Of a stretch of DNA of 64,000 bases, positions 34,541 to 43,703 are shown one piece after another. This stretch comes from Vampirovibrio sp041737375 (GTDB lineage Bacteria > Cyanobacteriota > Vampirovibrionia > Vampirovibrionales > Vampirovibrionaceae), in NCBI RefSeq assembly GCF_041737375.1, contig NZ_JBGSRV010000018.1:186001-250000 (forward strand), written 5' to 3'. Within the stretch, counting starts at the first letter, position 1; the number at the start of each line of letters is the position of its first letter. The notes beneath the pieces were generated by a model. That model was not told the DNA's origin. It saw only the letters and a program-made list of their open reading frames with translations, and did no database searches. The position numbers were made by a program, and so were the translations under genes.

Positions 34541-34704
34541 CTTGATGGCTGGTTTATCAATTTGGGAGTTGGCTTTTTGATGGGGTTCAAGGGCCTTGCA
34601 CACGTTAAAGCACATTAATAGGAAGCACTGTGCGCTATGCAAAAGCTTTGTGCAAATGGGCTATGTCTACCGGGCATTGAGAGCGGATTAAGAGGCGTCA
34701 AAGG

Positions 34705-35127
34705 CTACCGGGCAACGATACCCTTGCGGGTTTCTTGCAATTGCTGAGCGGCAATTTTGCGTTCGGCAACGATACTAGATTCTGGGCTGGTTTCTGTGCC
34801 GTTCAACTTGTTCAGGCAGGTCACCAATTCGCTGATATCATTTTTAAAATACTGGCGAACCACTTTTTTCAAAGCCAAAATGCCCGCTTCATCCCGATTA
34901 ACCACGGAACGGTATAAGTACTTCTTCCCATCCTTTTCACGAATGGCGATCTCTTTATCCACCAAGCGATCCAGCACCGTTTTCACCGTGGTGTACGCCC
35001 ATTTTTTGCTGGGGGATTTAATTTTTTCCTGAATATCGCCTACGAAAATATGGTCGTTCCCATCACCCTCTAAATCCCAGAGCGCATTAAGAATGATATT
35101 TTCCAGATCACCCTGCTTCAAGTCCAT
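34705..35127 (-). CDS. BlaI/MecI-family transcriptional repressor
   Basis: 140 residues with a winged-helix domain: LENIILNALWDLEG, then KKWAYTTVKTVLDRLVDKEI and GKKYLYRSVVNRDEA, the standard BlaI/MecI/CopY pattern, followed by a dimerising C-terminal helix region. Members repress beta-lactamase, PBP or copper genes and are usually inactivated by a BlaR-type protease or a metal. No blaR gene lies beside it. A penicillin-recognising-type serine hydrolase is encoded at 59011, but no link is visible. The gene stands alone. Confidence 0.9.
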   Translation of the reverse strand: MDLKQGDLENIILNALWDLEGDGNDHIFVGDIQEKIKSPSKKWAYTTVKTVLDRLVDKEIAIREKDGKKYLYRSVVNRDEAGILALKKVVRQYFKNDISELVTCLNKLNGTETSPESSIVAERKIAAQQLQETRKGIVAR

Positions 35128-35157
35128 CCCTTCAGTATTCCTCCGAAAACATCCATA

Positions 35158-35187
35158 TCTATACTGAATTTAAATCAGCCGCGCCAA
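35158..35187 (-). promoter_or_regulatory. candidate promoter for the BlaI-type gene
   Basis: Minus strand TTGGCG (35182-35187) and TATAGA (35158-35163), 18-base spacer. The rest of the 340-base region up to 35466 holds no gene that I can see. Confidence 0.35.
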
Positions 35188-35466
35188 TAGCGATGATTCA
35201 TTGCCTGTCTCATACGACTTGCCATGGTGCCTGAGTTGACATAACCCCTGCCATCGGTCGTTTCAAGCGCTGAAACCAGAAAACCACTTTAATAACCAAC
35301 CAATCATATTTTAATAATTGAATGATCCGTTCAAAAGCCTCGGTTTGTCAGGGCAGTTAAGTTAGTATAGTGAAATGAAGGCCGAAAAATCAATGACTTT
35401 GTAGATTCGATTTAGTAACTTTTCATTAATGGCCGGGTTTTTGGTATTTGACAAAGCCAAATTAAT

Positions 35467-36123
35467 CTATAAAACCATTTCCGGTACCTCGGCCCCAATC
35501 ACCAAATCGGCCTCGGTCAGCCGCTGAATTTCCGCCACCGAAACGCCGGGGGCCCGCTCCAGCAAATGAAAGCGCCCGTCTACCAGCTCCAGAACGGCCA
35601 AATCGGTAACCACTGTTTTGACGCAGCGCACCCCGGTAACCGGTAAGGCGCAGCGTTTCAAAATTTTGGATTCTCCGGCCTTGTTGGCATGGGCCATTGC
35701 CACAATAATGTTTTCGGCCCCGGCCACCAGATCCATGGCCCCGCCCATGCCTTTTACCAGCTTGCCGGGAATCATCCAGGAGGCCAGACTTCCGGCCTGA
35801 TCCACCTCAAAAGCGCCCAGCACGGTTAAATCCACATGCCCGCCCCGAATCATGGCAAAACTTTCAGCCGATGAAAAGTAACAGGCCCCCGTCACCGCAG
35901 TGACCGTTTGCTTGCCCGCGTTAATCAAATCCGGGTCTACCTCAGCTTCAGTCGGAAATTCTCCCATGCCCAGCAATCCGTTTTCAGACTGAAACAGCAC
36001 TTCAATGCCTGGGGGAATATAGTTGGCCACCAAAGTGGGAATGCCAATGCCCAGATTGACATAGTAGCCATCTCGCAACTCCTGGGCGATGCGCTGGGCA
36101 ATTTGCTCTCGGGTCAGTGCCAT
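35467..36123 (-). CDS. 3-oxoacid CoA-transferase, subunit B
   Basis: 218 residues. NLGIGIPTLVANYIP, the catalytic-glutamate segment QSENGLLGMG, SFAMIRGGHVDLTVLGAFEVD and MGGAMDLVAGAENIIVAM are the standard ScoB/AtoA blocks. With subunit A, encoded upstream on the same strand, it moves CoA between succinyl-CoA (or acetyl-CoA) and a 3-oxoacid such as acetoacetate. A 134-base gap separates the two genes. Confidence 0.93.
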   Translation of the reverse strand: MALTREQIAQRIAQELRDGYYVNLGIGIPTLVANYIPPGIEVLFQSENGLLGMGEFPTEAEVDPDLINAGKQTVTAVTGACYFSSAESFAMIRGGHVDLTVLGAFEVDQAGSLASWMIPGKLVKGMGGAMDLVAGAENIIVAMAHANKAGESKILKRCALPVTGVRCVKTVVTDLAVLELVDGRFHLLERAPGVSVAEIQRLTEADLVIGAEVPEMVL

Positions 36124-36257
36124 GGAATCTCAAACCTCATTCATTCACGGTGATTTTTAATGGGATTTTAACGGGATTTAACGGGCTTATGAAGGGGCAA
36201 TACCAGCGTAATGGCGGGCAAAGGACAGTTCATCCCGGCCAACGCCTGTCGTTTCAG

Positions 36258-36983
36258 CTAGTTACGAACCGTACGCTGCTCGATGCGCTTCTCAAACGAA
36301 CCCTGAATCACCCGATCCACATAAATGCCGGGGGTGTGAATCTGGTTGGGGTCCAGCGTTCCGGGCGGCACAATCTCTTCCACCTCGGCCACTGTAATGT
36401 TTCCGGCGGTGGCCATCATAGGGTTAAAGTTCATGGCCGTTTTGCGGTAAATTAAATTGCCCATGGTATCCGCTTTCCAAGCCTTCACCAGCGAAAAGTC
36501 AGCTTTTAAGGCCGGTTCCAAAACGTACAGGCGTCCCTCGAACTCACGGGTGTCCTTGCCTTCCGCAATCAGGGTACCAGCCCCGGTGGCGGTGTAAAAG
36601 GCCGGAATGCCCGCCCCACCCGCCCGAATTTTTTCAGCCAGTGTGCCTTGCGGGGTTAAAATCACCTTCATTTCCCCCGACAGGTACAACTGTTCAAACA
36701 AAGCGTTTTCGCCCACATAAGAGGCAATCATGGTGGCAATCTGGCGTTTTTCCAGCCACAAACCCAGCCCAAAGCCATCCACCCCGGCGTTGTTGGAAAT
36801 ACAGGTCAGCCCCTTCACCTTCAAATCGCAAACGGCCTGAATCAAGCCTTCCGGGATGCCACACAGGCCAAACCCGCCCACCATGACCGTTAGGTCATCC
36901 TGAAAGCCCTGTAGCGCCTCCTCATAAGACTGCACCACTTTATTAAAGCCTTTCCCGGCCACGGGTTTTGATAATGCTGCCAT
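36258..36983 (-). CDS. 3-oxoacid CoA-transferase, subunit A
   Basis: 241 residues with VMVGGFGLCGIPEGLI, CISNNAGVDGFGLGLWLE, SYVGENALFEQLYLSGE and GGAGIPAFYTATGAGT, all ScoA/AtoD landmarks. The exact substrate (succinyl-CoA:acetoacetate or acetate:acetoacetate) cannot be read from motifs; the overall style, with IAEGKDTREFEGRLYVLEPAL, is nearest to the succinyl-CoA type. sucC and sucD are about 6 kb away and share the same CoA thioester. Confidence 0.93.
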   Translation of the reverse strand: MAALSKPVAGKGFNKVVQSYEEALQGFQDDLTVMVGGFGLCGIPEGLIQAVCDLKVKGLTCISNNAGVDGFGLGLWLEKRQIATMIASYVGENALFEQLYLSGEMKVILTPQGTLAEKIRAGGAGIPAFYTATGAGTLIAEGKDTREFEGRLYVLEPALKADFSLVKAWKADTMGNLIYRKTAMNFNPMMATAGNITVAEVEEIVPPGTLDPNQIHTPGIYVDRVIQGSFEKRIEQRTVRN

Positions 36984-37114
36984 CAGCGCCTCCCTCCAAC
37001 ACGTTAAACCACGGTTTTGTCAGGCCAACCATCGGTTGGCACCCCTTGATTGCTATTTTAGGCAAAGCCACCTAAAAAGGCCAGCCTTCCATAAAACCCT
37101 CTGGCTCAAGGCAT

Positions 37115-38320
37115 TTAATCCATCAACTGAACCCGTAAAGCGCCATCATATAACACTTCCATAGATACGGTTTCCCCTTTTTTCACCGGGCGGGGGGCGG
37201 GCAGGGTGTAAATCAGGTGCGTCCAATGGGTGGGCGGCGCCCAGGGGGAATTGGTAAGCATGGTTTCTTCATCCAGATGCGCTTTAAAGTAGCCGCAAAA
37301 GCTGGTAATTTGCCCATCTTCCAGGGCCACCAACTCAAAGCGGTTGGCAAAGGCGGTTTCATTCAGGGTCATAAAATCCAGCGATTTTACCAGCACCGGC
37401 TGGCTCATGGTTTTATGCACCATGGGGCTGTAGCGATCCATGCGGGTGGTGGCTTTGCTGCAAAGCACTTGCCCCAACAGTCTGAAATCAAAGCCGTACA
37501 AGTCCTTGAACTCGTCCACTTCCTCTTTACGGCTTTGAATAAGCCCGGTATCAAAGGCAAAAAAGTAAATATCCAGTTGAGCCGGGATCATTTTGGCCCC
37601 CGGGGCTAAAAAGCGACGACGGGCATCCAGCGTAAACTCCAGCACGTTCTCTTCCAGAATGCCGTTGCCCAGAATTTCGGCCACCAGCAAGTTTGGCTTG
37701 GGCGATAAGCGTTCTTCCTTAATATGACTGGAGGCCCCTTCCAGAAACTCGATTTGAGCATCCAGCCCATTGGCCTTGGCCAGCTCCGAGGCCAAATAGA
37801 TAATATCGGATCGGCGTTCAATGGCGTACACTTTTTGAGCGCCCGCCTTGGCGGTAAAGAAAGACAAAATCCCTGACCCGCACCCCAAATCCAGGGCAAT
37901 GGTTTGAGGGGTCACCGCCCGTTCAATGGCCCTGCGATAAGCGGCCATCCGTACATAATCACGCAGCATGGCGTGGTGATTTTCTACGTTAATATGGATG
38001 GATTTACCCAAGTTCTCTGACAGCCCGCTTTCAGGCACCGTGGCCGATTCGGCCTCACTGGTAATCACAATACGGCTGTCGTACAGCATATCCAGATGGG
38101 CCAGAATTTTTTGCTGATCATCCGGCGGCCAAGGCTCCAGCAGTTCATTCACCGTTTTCCAGTGAATCAATTCGTACAGAATGAGCATAATGTCATACTT
38201 AATGCTCAGCCCTTCTTCCGAGTAGATGTTTTTCAGCAGAATTTTTTCTCCCCCGTCGTACTTGAAGTAGGTTTCGGGGTTCAGCTTTATGCGGGTATTC
38301 AAATCCTGAAATTGAGACAT
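37115..38320 (-). CDS. PRMT-like protein arginine methyltransferase with PqqD-like N-terminal domain
   Basis: 401 residues. Residues of about 10-85 resemble a PqqD-type winged-helix (NPETYFKYDGGEKILLKN, then SIKYDIMLILYELIHWKTVNEL in pattern). From about 108 the protein follows PRMTs: NHHAMLRDYVRMAAYRRAI; the SAM motif LDLGCGSGIL (144-152); AEILGNGILEE, with two glutamates nine residues apart (215, 224) like the PRMT double-E loop; and PPTHWTHLIYTLP with the THW loop. These features support methylation of arginine or a similar nitrogen, but the substrate is unknown. I chose the ATG at 38320 (AAAGG ahead); it is 11 bases after the GNAT gene on the same strand. Confidence 0.8.
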   Translation of the reverse strand: MSQFQDLNTRIKLNPETYFKYDGGEKILLKNIYSEEGLSIKYDIMLILYELIHWKTVNELLEPWPPDDQQKILAHLDMLYDSRIVITSEAESATVPESGLSENLGKSIHINVENHHAMLRDYVRMAAYRRAIERAVTPQTIALDLGCGSGILSFFTAKAGAQKVYAIERRSDIIYLASELAKANGLDAQIEFLEGASSHIKEERLSPKPNLLVAEILGNGILEENVLEFTLDARRRFLAPGAKMIPAQLDIYFFAFDTGLIQSRKEEVDEFKDLYGFDFRLLGQVLCSKATTRMDRYSPMVHKTMSQPVLVKSLDFMTLNETAFANRFELVALEDGQITSFCGYFKAHLDEETMLTNSPWAPPTHWTHLIYTLPAPRPVKKGETVSMEVLYDGALRVQLMD

Positions 38321-38331
38321 GGCAGGCCTTT

Positions 38332-39342
38332 CTAGCACCATTTGCCCGGCTGAAAGGCAAGCAGCTTCTCACGGGTCAAGTAAACGTGGGGGTAATTGTC
38401 AATTTCTTTAAAGCCCATGCGCCGATACATTTTAATGGCCCGGATATTGTCGGTATCGGTGGTGGCATTCACTTTTAAAATGGAATTGTGGCCCGCCACC
38501 ATCTCTGCAATGGTACGGCTCAAACAGTCTTTTAACAGGGCATTACCCAGGTTCTGGCGCTTTTCATCCGGGTGCAGGCCAATTAAAGGAATATGGGCCT
38601 GCATCAGGGAATCTTCAATTAAAAAGCAAAACCCCACGGGCTGATTGTTTTTAAGCAGAATACTGGTGCAGGCCGGTAAAAACTGGCCCATGCCATCGGC
38701 AGTAATCAATCCAACCACCTGGCGGGTGCCGGTTAAAGATTTGAAGCGAGGGTCCCAAAGCCCATCGGTGGCCTTTTCAAAAGCGGCATGGATACATTCA
38801 GCCACCGCGCCCGCGTATTGCGGTTGCCAGCAATCCAGGGTGTATTCTGCTCCGGGCAGCGCAAATTGCTGCTGCTGAAAAATCTGAATGCTGATGGCAT
38901 CGGTTAAATCCATATTTAAAACCGCTTGACCCACCGGCTTAAAGCCATACCAGGTAATGGTGCGAATCAACGCCGCCTGCCGTCCCAGCATGGCGTAGCT
39001 CACCACCTCCCAACCGGGCCGCTCCCGATTGTCTTCTATAAACATGCGCATCAGCCGATCCAGCACCGTTTTGAGATCATCGATTTCCACATGAATCACG
39101 TTAATTTCCAACGCCCGATGCGCTTCCTGACGGTAAAGCATCAGGGCAATTGGCTCTGTCACAGCCGTATCTTCCACCCAGTAGCCAAACAGCACCCGTT
39201 CCGCAATGGCCAGTCCCAAGTCCTCAAAACCCACCGGTTCACGTGCCCATTGATACTCAGGCACCGCCTTTTCACAAAAACGGCCGTAAATACCTCTCAG
39301 GGCTTCCAAATTGTCACGGGTGATGCGATGCGCCTTGATCAT
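38332..39342 (-). CDS. double-GNAT acetyltransferase-like protein
   Basis: About 336 residues with two GNAT-like halves. The N-terminal half (IKAHRITRDNLEALRGIY onward) is degenerate. The C-terminal half has IPLIGLHPDEKRQNLGNALLKDCL, the acetyl-CoA-binding motif A, then ATTDTDNIRAIKMYRRMGFKE, the motif B region. It probably transfers an acyl group to an amine, with an unknown substrate. The ATG at 39342 begins right at the domain; a GTG at 39399 would add 19 low-complexity residues. First gene of a two-gene unit with the PRMT-like gene, so the two may modify the same target. Confidence 0.78.
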   Translation of the reverse strand: MIKAHRITRDNLEALRGIYGRFCEKAVPEYQWAREPVGFEDLGLAIAERVLFGYWVEDTAVTEPIALMLYRQEAHRALEINVIHVEIDDLKTVLDRLMRMFIEDNRERPGWEVVSYAMLGRQAALIRTITWYGFKPVGQAVLNMDLTDAISIQIFQQQQFALPGAEYTLDCWQPQYAGAVAECIHAAFEKATDGLWDPRFKSLTGTRQVVGLITADGMGQFLPACTSILLKNNQPVGFCFLIEDSLMQAHIPLIGLHPDEKRQNLGNALLKDCLSRTIAEMVAGHNSILKVNATTDTDNIRAIKMYRRMGFKEIDNYPHVYLTREKLLAFQPGKWC

Positions 39343-39653
39343 AAACCCTTTGGGGGGAATTCCCGGCTCACTCTCTGTATCCTCAATCGGCCCGCTCACA
39401 GGGCCGCCTTTATTGGGGCTTCCTGTATGGGGACCGCCTCTATTTTAACGTCTTTTCCAGAAAGGAGGAAGGCAGCCCCCCAGCGGCCTCATTCACCCGC
39501 AGGAGAAAAAGAGCGTCGCCTCATGAAAAGCTCATGTCTGAGCGGCGCAAGACAAGGCCTTCCAAAAGTGCTATCTTAGCAAAGCGAACATTTTTTCGAG
39601 TTGTGATTCGAGTTTTTAAATGCCCCTGTTAGAGAGTGTCCCGGTCCCCCCTC

Positions 39654-41666
39654 ATGAACATTCTGGATAAATATTTCGAGATTTTGCGGCAATTCAGCAA
39701 CTATGAACCCCGCAAAGCCCAGGAACTGATGGTTTCCAGGGTGGCGCAAAGCATCGCTTTAAAGCAAACCCTGGTGGTGGAAGCGGGAACCGGCTCGGGC
39801 AAGTCCTTTGGCTATCTCATCCCGGCTCTGTTTCAGGATCGGCTGGATGCCGAGGGCAAAAAAAAGCCGGTGGCCATTTCCACGGCTACCATTGCCTTGC
39901 AGGAGCAACTGCTGCAAAAAGACATTCCCTTTCTGGCCAAAGCCGCCGGACTGGAAAACCTGAACGTCAAGCTGGTAAAAGGGCGGGGCAACTACCTGTG
40001 CATTCAAAAGCTAACCGAGCTGGAACGACAGGTAAAAAGCAATTCCTCCGAGTTTTTGCACATCAACTACCTCAAATCGGAGCTACAAGGCGGCTGGAAC
40101 GGGGATATCGCAGACTTGGAGTTTTCCATTCCGCCCGAACTGTGGAAGGAAATTCGATCCGATTCGGAAGATTGCCTGGGCAGGCGTTGCCGGTTTTATG
40201 ATCAAAACCCCTATCGCCAAGCCCGAGAGGATTTGGATCAGGCGGATGTGCTGATTGCCAACCATGCCCTGTATTTGCAGGATTTATCGGCGGCCCAAAG
40301 CCTTCTGCCGCCTCATGATGTGGTCATTTTTGATGAGGCCCACCAGCTGAAGCATTACGCCTTGGGGGCCTTTACGGTTCGCATTGGCAAGTTCGCCACC
40401 CAAAAGCTGTTGCAAAAAATTCACCGGCGCTTACAACCCCTGCCCGAGCATTTTCATCACCAAATCGTAGAGTCGGAATCGGCCATTTTTGAATGGCTGT
40501 TTCGTTCCGAAAACAGCGTGTTTCGGCTTTACCCGGATGATCTGTTTCTGTACATCGTGAAAAAACACATTTTTGTGCTGCAGGAGCTGGAACAGTGGCT
40601 GGTAGGCATGGACGTCAAGCAACTCACCATCATCCGCCCGGATCTGTTTGAATCGGAACTGGATATGGACAAGGCCAAGGTTCAGCGGGAAAAGCTGATT
40701 AAACAGCTGCAAGGGCTGATTGCCCGCTGGGAATATTTTTTAGAGGAAGATCCCTTCTCCAAGCAACGGGTCAATTGGGTGGAGGTGGATAAGGATCGCC
40801 TTTACTACGAGTTGAAATCCACCCCGCTGAATATTTCAGAAATTATGGGAACCCAGCTTTGGCAGGAAAAAACGGGCATTTTAACCAGCGCCACACTTGC
40901 GGTGAATAACAACCTGGCCTTTATTCGCAAGGATTTGGGCATTGAGGAATCGGAAGACATGGTGTTGCCCAGCCCGTTTAACTACGAAGATCAATGCGTG
41001 TTGTACCTGCCTTCTCACCTGCCAGACCCCAATAGCGACCTGTTCAACATTGCCATTACTGAGGAAATCGCCGACATTTTGCACCTCTCACAAGGCCGAG
41101 CCTTTGTGTTGTTTACCAGCAATCAGGCCATGCGGCGGGTGAGTGACGCCCTGATTCCCCGCTTGCCGTTTCCCTGCAAGGTGCAAGGCGAAATGCCCCG
41201 AAACCGCTTGATTGAGTGGTTCAAGGAAACCCCCAACAGCGTCATCTTCGCCACCTCCACCTTTTGGGAGGGCATTGATGTACCCGGTGAATCCTTAAGC
41301 TGTGTAATTATGGATAAAATCCCCTTCTCCCCGCCCGGAGATCCGGTCAATCAGGCGGTGGTGGATTACATTAAGGCCCGAGGCGACGACTGGTTTGGGC
41401 AATATGTACTGCCTCAGGCGGTCATTAAGCTCAAGCAGGGCTTTGGCCGACTCATCCGAACGGGTCATGATAAAGGACTGGTGGCCATTCTGGATCCCCG
41501 GGTTCGCCAAAAAGGGTACGGTAAAATCATTCAGCGCAGCCTGCCTGCCGTGCAAACCGTGCAACGCTTAAGTGATGTCCCGTTCTGGTTGTTCGCCCCG
41601 CTGGAGCCGGTTACCGAAGAGACCGCCCAGCTTGATTCCCCCACCCCCTTGCCCAAAGCCATTTAG
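39654..41666 (+). CDS. DinG/XPD-like helicase with incomplete iron-sulfur cysteines
   Basis: 670 residues of superfamily 2. Motif I VEAGTGSGKSFGYLIPA, motif Ia ISTATIALQEQLL, motif II IFDEAHQL, a motif VI-region QGFGRLIRTGHDKG. Between motifs Ia and II the Fe-S domain has NYLC, then CLGRRC, but where DinG and XPD have a fourth cysteine before the (F/Y)xxAR segment this protein has Asn (DQNPYRQAR; codon AAC). Such helicases unwind damaged or R-loop DNA 5'-3'. The ATG at 39654 fits the family; a GTG six codons upstream is possible. Divergent from the GNAT gene. Confidence 0.88.
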   Translation: MNILDKYFEILRQFSNYEPRKAQELMVSRVAQSIALKQTLVVEAGTGSGKSFGYLIPALFQDRLDAEGKKKPVAISTATIALQEQLLQKDIPFLAKAAGLENLNVKLVKGRGNYLCIQKLTELERQVKSNSSEFLHINYLKSELQGGWNGDIADLEFSIPPELWKEIRSDSEDCLGRRCRFYDQNPYRQAREDLDQADVLIANHALYLQDLSAAQSLLPPHDVVIFDEAHQLKHYALGAFTVRIGKFATQKLLQKIHRRLQPLPEHFHHQIVESESAIFEWLFRSENSVFRLYPDDLFLYIVKKHIFVLQELEQWLVGMDVKQLTIIRPDLFESELDMDKAKVQREKLIKQLQGLIARWEYFLEEDPFSKQRVNWVEVDKDRLYYELKSTPLNISEIMGTQLWQEKTGILTSATLAVNNNLAFIRKDLGIEESEDMVLPSPFNYEDQCVLYLPSHLPDPNSDLFNIAITEEIADILHLSQGRAFVLFTSNQAMRRVSDALIPRLPFPCKVQGEMPRNRLIEWFKETPNSVIFATSTFWEGIDVPGESLSCVIMDKIPFSPPGDPVNQAVVDYIKARGDDWFGQYVLPQAVIKLKQGFGRLIRTGHDKGLVAILDPRVRQKGYGKIIQRSLPAVQTVQRLSDVPFWLFAPLEPVTEETAQLDSPTPLPKAI

Positions 41667-41996
41667 GCGGGCTGATTGAATCGTTCAAACGAGTTTCAAG
41701 GCGTTTGAATTTGTTTCAACGCGCCTCCATTCAATGCCCCTCCATTCTCCAGCTCGGGGCTTTGCGGCTTCTGACGGGATGCTCATCCACGTTGGCGATT
41801 TGCGCCTGTTTCGCAATATAGGGCCTTGTTTGGCGGCTTTTGTGTTAGACTTTCCCATGACCTAAAATGAGCTTCAAAATAAGCTGACCTCAGGCAAGGT
41901 TCAAGCAAGCGCTCAGCCACTCAGCTGATTGGGCGTACTTCCCTTAGAAAACCATCCACACCATAAAACACACAGTTAAAAAAGGAATCAGTTCAA
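41667..41996. other. intergenic region with a candidate promoter
   Basis: 330 bases without a gene. TTGTGT (41840-41845) and TAAAAT (41863-41868) with a 17-base spacer could drive the DUF1292 gene through a leader of about 120 bases. No other signal recognised. Confidence 0.35.
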
Positions 41997-42401
41997 ATGA
42001 TTGAAAACGGACGTGCTACCGAAAACGGTAACTACAGTGAAACCGATATTATCGAAACCACTGATGAAGACGGACAAGTTCATGTCTTTGAAAAAGTCAG
42101 CGAACTGGAAGTAGATGGCCAGGAGTACGCTCTACTGATCTACAAGGGCAACCAGCCCGATGAGGCCGACGAAGCTGAAGAGGGCGCTGAAAAAGACGCC
42201 GTCGAGGGTGAAGAGAGCGAAGAAGAAGAAGTGGTGGTCATGCGCATCACTTACGAAGATGGCCAGGAAGTGTATGAAGCCATTGAAGATGAAGAAGAGT
42301 TTGAAAAAGTGGTTGCCTTCATCGACAACATGGATGATGAAGAAGCCGGGGTTATGATTGACCTGAGCGAGTTTACCGAAGAGGAAAAAGACGAGAAGTA
42401 A
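41997..42401 (+). CDS. DUF1292 acidic protein
   Basis: 134 residues. DIIETTDEDGQVHVFEKVSELEVDGQEYALLIY and VVVMRITYEDGQEVYEAIEDEEEFEKV match the DUF1292 (YrzB-like) pattern of a small beta-rich domain, here interrupted by an acidic insert of about 30 residues (EADEAEEGAEKDAVEGEESE-like). Very acidic overall. No known function. Transcribed alone; its terminator overlaps the last codons. Confidence 0.88.
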   Translation: MIENGRATENGNYSETDIIETTDEDGQVHVFEKVSELEVDGQEYALLIYKGNQPDEADEAEEGAEKDAVEGEESEEEEVVVMRITYEDGQEVYEAIEDEEEFEKVVAFIDNMDDEEAGVMIDLSEFTEEEKDEK

Positions 42402-42415
42402 TTCCCTCGTCTTTT
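42386..42415 (+). terminator. terminator overlapping the 3' end of the DUF1292 gene
   Basis: AAAAGACGAG (42386-42395, inside the last codons) and CTCGTCTTTT (42406-42415) pair perfectly across a 10-base loop that holds the stop codon. T-rich sequence follows. Confidence 0.7.
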
Positions 42416-42517
42416 CTCATTCTTTAACTTTTGAGTTTGAGCATTGTCTGAAAGTCATCCTCACGGATTGACTTTCAGGCGTTCAGTTTTGTTTTCCCTT
42501 TAGAGAGAGGTTTACCC

Positions 42518-43696
42518 ATGAAGATCCATGAGTATCAGGCCAAAGAGCTGTTTCGCAAGTACAACATTCCCGTTCCCGACGGCCAAGTGGCTTTTAATGC
42601 CGATGAAGCCGTTCAGGTGGCACAAATTTTAAAAACCAAAGACAACCGCTATGTAGTGAAAGCCCAAATTCACGCCGGTGGACGGGGCAAGGGCGGCGGC
42701 GTCAAAGTAGTGGATTCTCTGGATGGGGTACGCGAAGCGGCCAAGCAAATTATCGGCATGCAACTCATCACTCATCAAACTGGCCCGGAAGGCAAAAAAG
42801 TGAAATCCGTGCTGGTGGAAGAAGCCTCTTCCATTGCCCGTGAGTTGTACATCAGCATCGTGCTGGATCGGGCCACCGCTCGCCCGGTGATTATGGCCTC
42901 TCAGGACGGCGGCATGGATATTGAGGAAGTGGCCGAAAAAACGCCAGAGCGAATCATCAAGGAGTTCATCCATCCGGTGATCGGCTTGCAGGCTTATCAG
43001 GCCCGCAAAATCGCCTACGCCCTGGATATTCCACAAGAAGGCATGAAAGACGCCCTGAAGCTAATCATGAACCTGTACAAAGTGTTTATGGAAGCCGATT
43101 GCGCCATGGTGGAAATCAACCCACTGGTAGTGACCACCGACAACCGGGTGTTTGCCCTGGATGCCAAAGTGGACTTTGATTCCAACGCCCTGTTCCGCCA
43201 TGCCGACATTGTGTCCTACCGGGATTTGGATGAGGAAGATCCGCTGGAAGTGGAAGCCTCTCGCTATAACCTGAACTACATCAAGCTGGAAGGCAACGTG
43301 GGCTGTCTGGTGAACGGCGCCGGTCTGGCGATGGCCACCATGGACATCATTAAGCAATACGGCGCCGCACCGGCCAACTTTTTGGATGTGGGCGGCAGCG
43401 CCACCGATGAAGCGCTGGAAAACGCCTTCCGTATTTTGCTATCGGATGAAACCGTGGAAGTGGTGTTTATCAACATTTTCGGCGGCATCCTGCGTTGCGA
43501 CAAACTGGCTGAAGGCGTGGTTAAAGCCGCCCGCAAGCTGGAAATGCGCTTACCGCTGGTCATCCGCATGAAAGGCACCAACGTGGATCAGGGCAAGCAA
43601 ATTCTGGCCGATTCCGGCATTCAATACGCCGTTGAAGAAACCCTGGAAGCCGCCGCCAGCAAAGTGGCCAGCTTCCTGAAGCAGCCTGTCGCTTAA
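42518..43696 (+). CDS. sucC: succinyl-CoA synthetase (ADP-forming), beta subunit
   Basis: TCA-cycle enzyme that makes ATP or GTP from succinyl-CoA. 392 residues: MKIHEYQAKELFRKYNIPVP opening, ATP-grasp domain with KAQIHAGGRGKGGGVK, EINPLVVT, LDVGGSATDEALENAFRIL and FGGILRCDKLAEGVV. Standard length and complete motifs. The alpha subunit gene normally follows directly; here a 792-base AT-rich gene lies between (43704-44495). Confidence 0.97.
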   Translation: MKIHEYQAKELFRKYNIPVPDGQVAFNADEAVQVAQILKTKDNRYVVKAQIHAGGRGKGGGVKVVDSLDGVREAAKQIIGMQLITHQTGPEGKKVKSVLVEEASSIARELYISIVLDRATARPVIMASQDGGMDIEEVAEKTPERIIKEFIHPVIGLQAYQARKIAYALDIPQEGMKDALKLIMNLYKVFMEADCAMVEINPLVVTTDNRVFALDAKVDFDSNALFRHADIVSYRDLDEEDPLEVEASRYNLNYIKLEGNVGCLVNGAGLAMATMDIIKQYGAAPANFLDVGGSATDEALENAFRILLSDETVEVVFINIFGGILRCDKLAEGVVKAARKLEMRLPLVIRMKGTNVDQGKQILADSGIQYAVEETLEAAASKVASFLKQPVA

Positions 43697-43703
43697 CAGA
43701 ACA

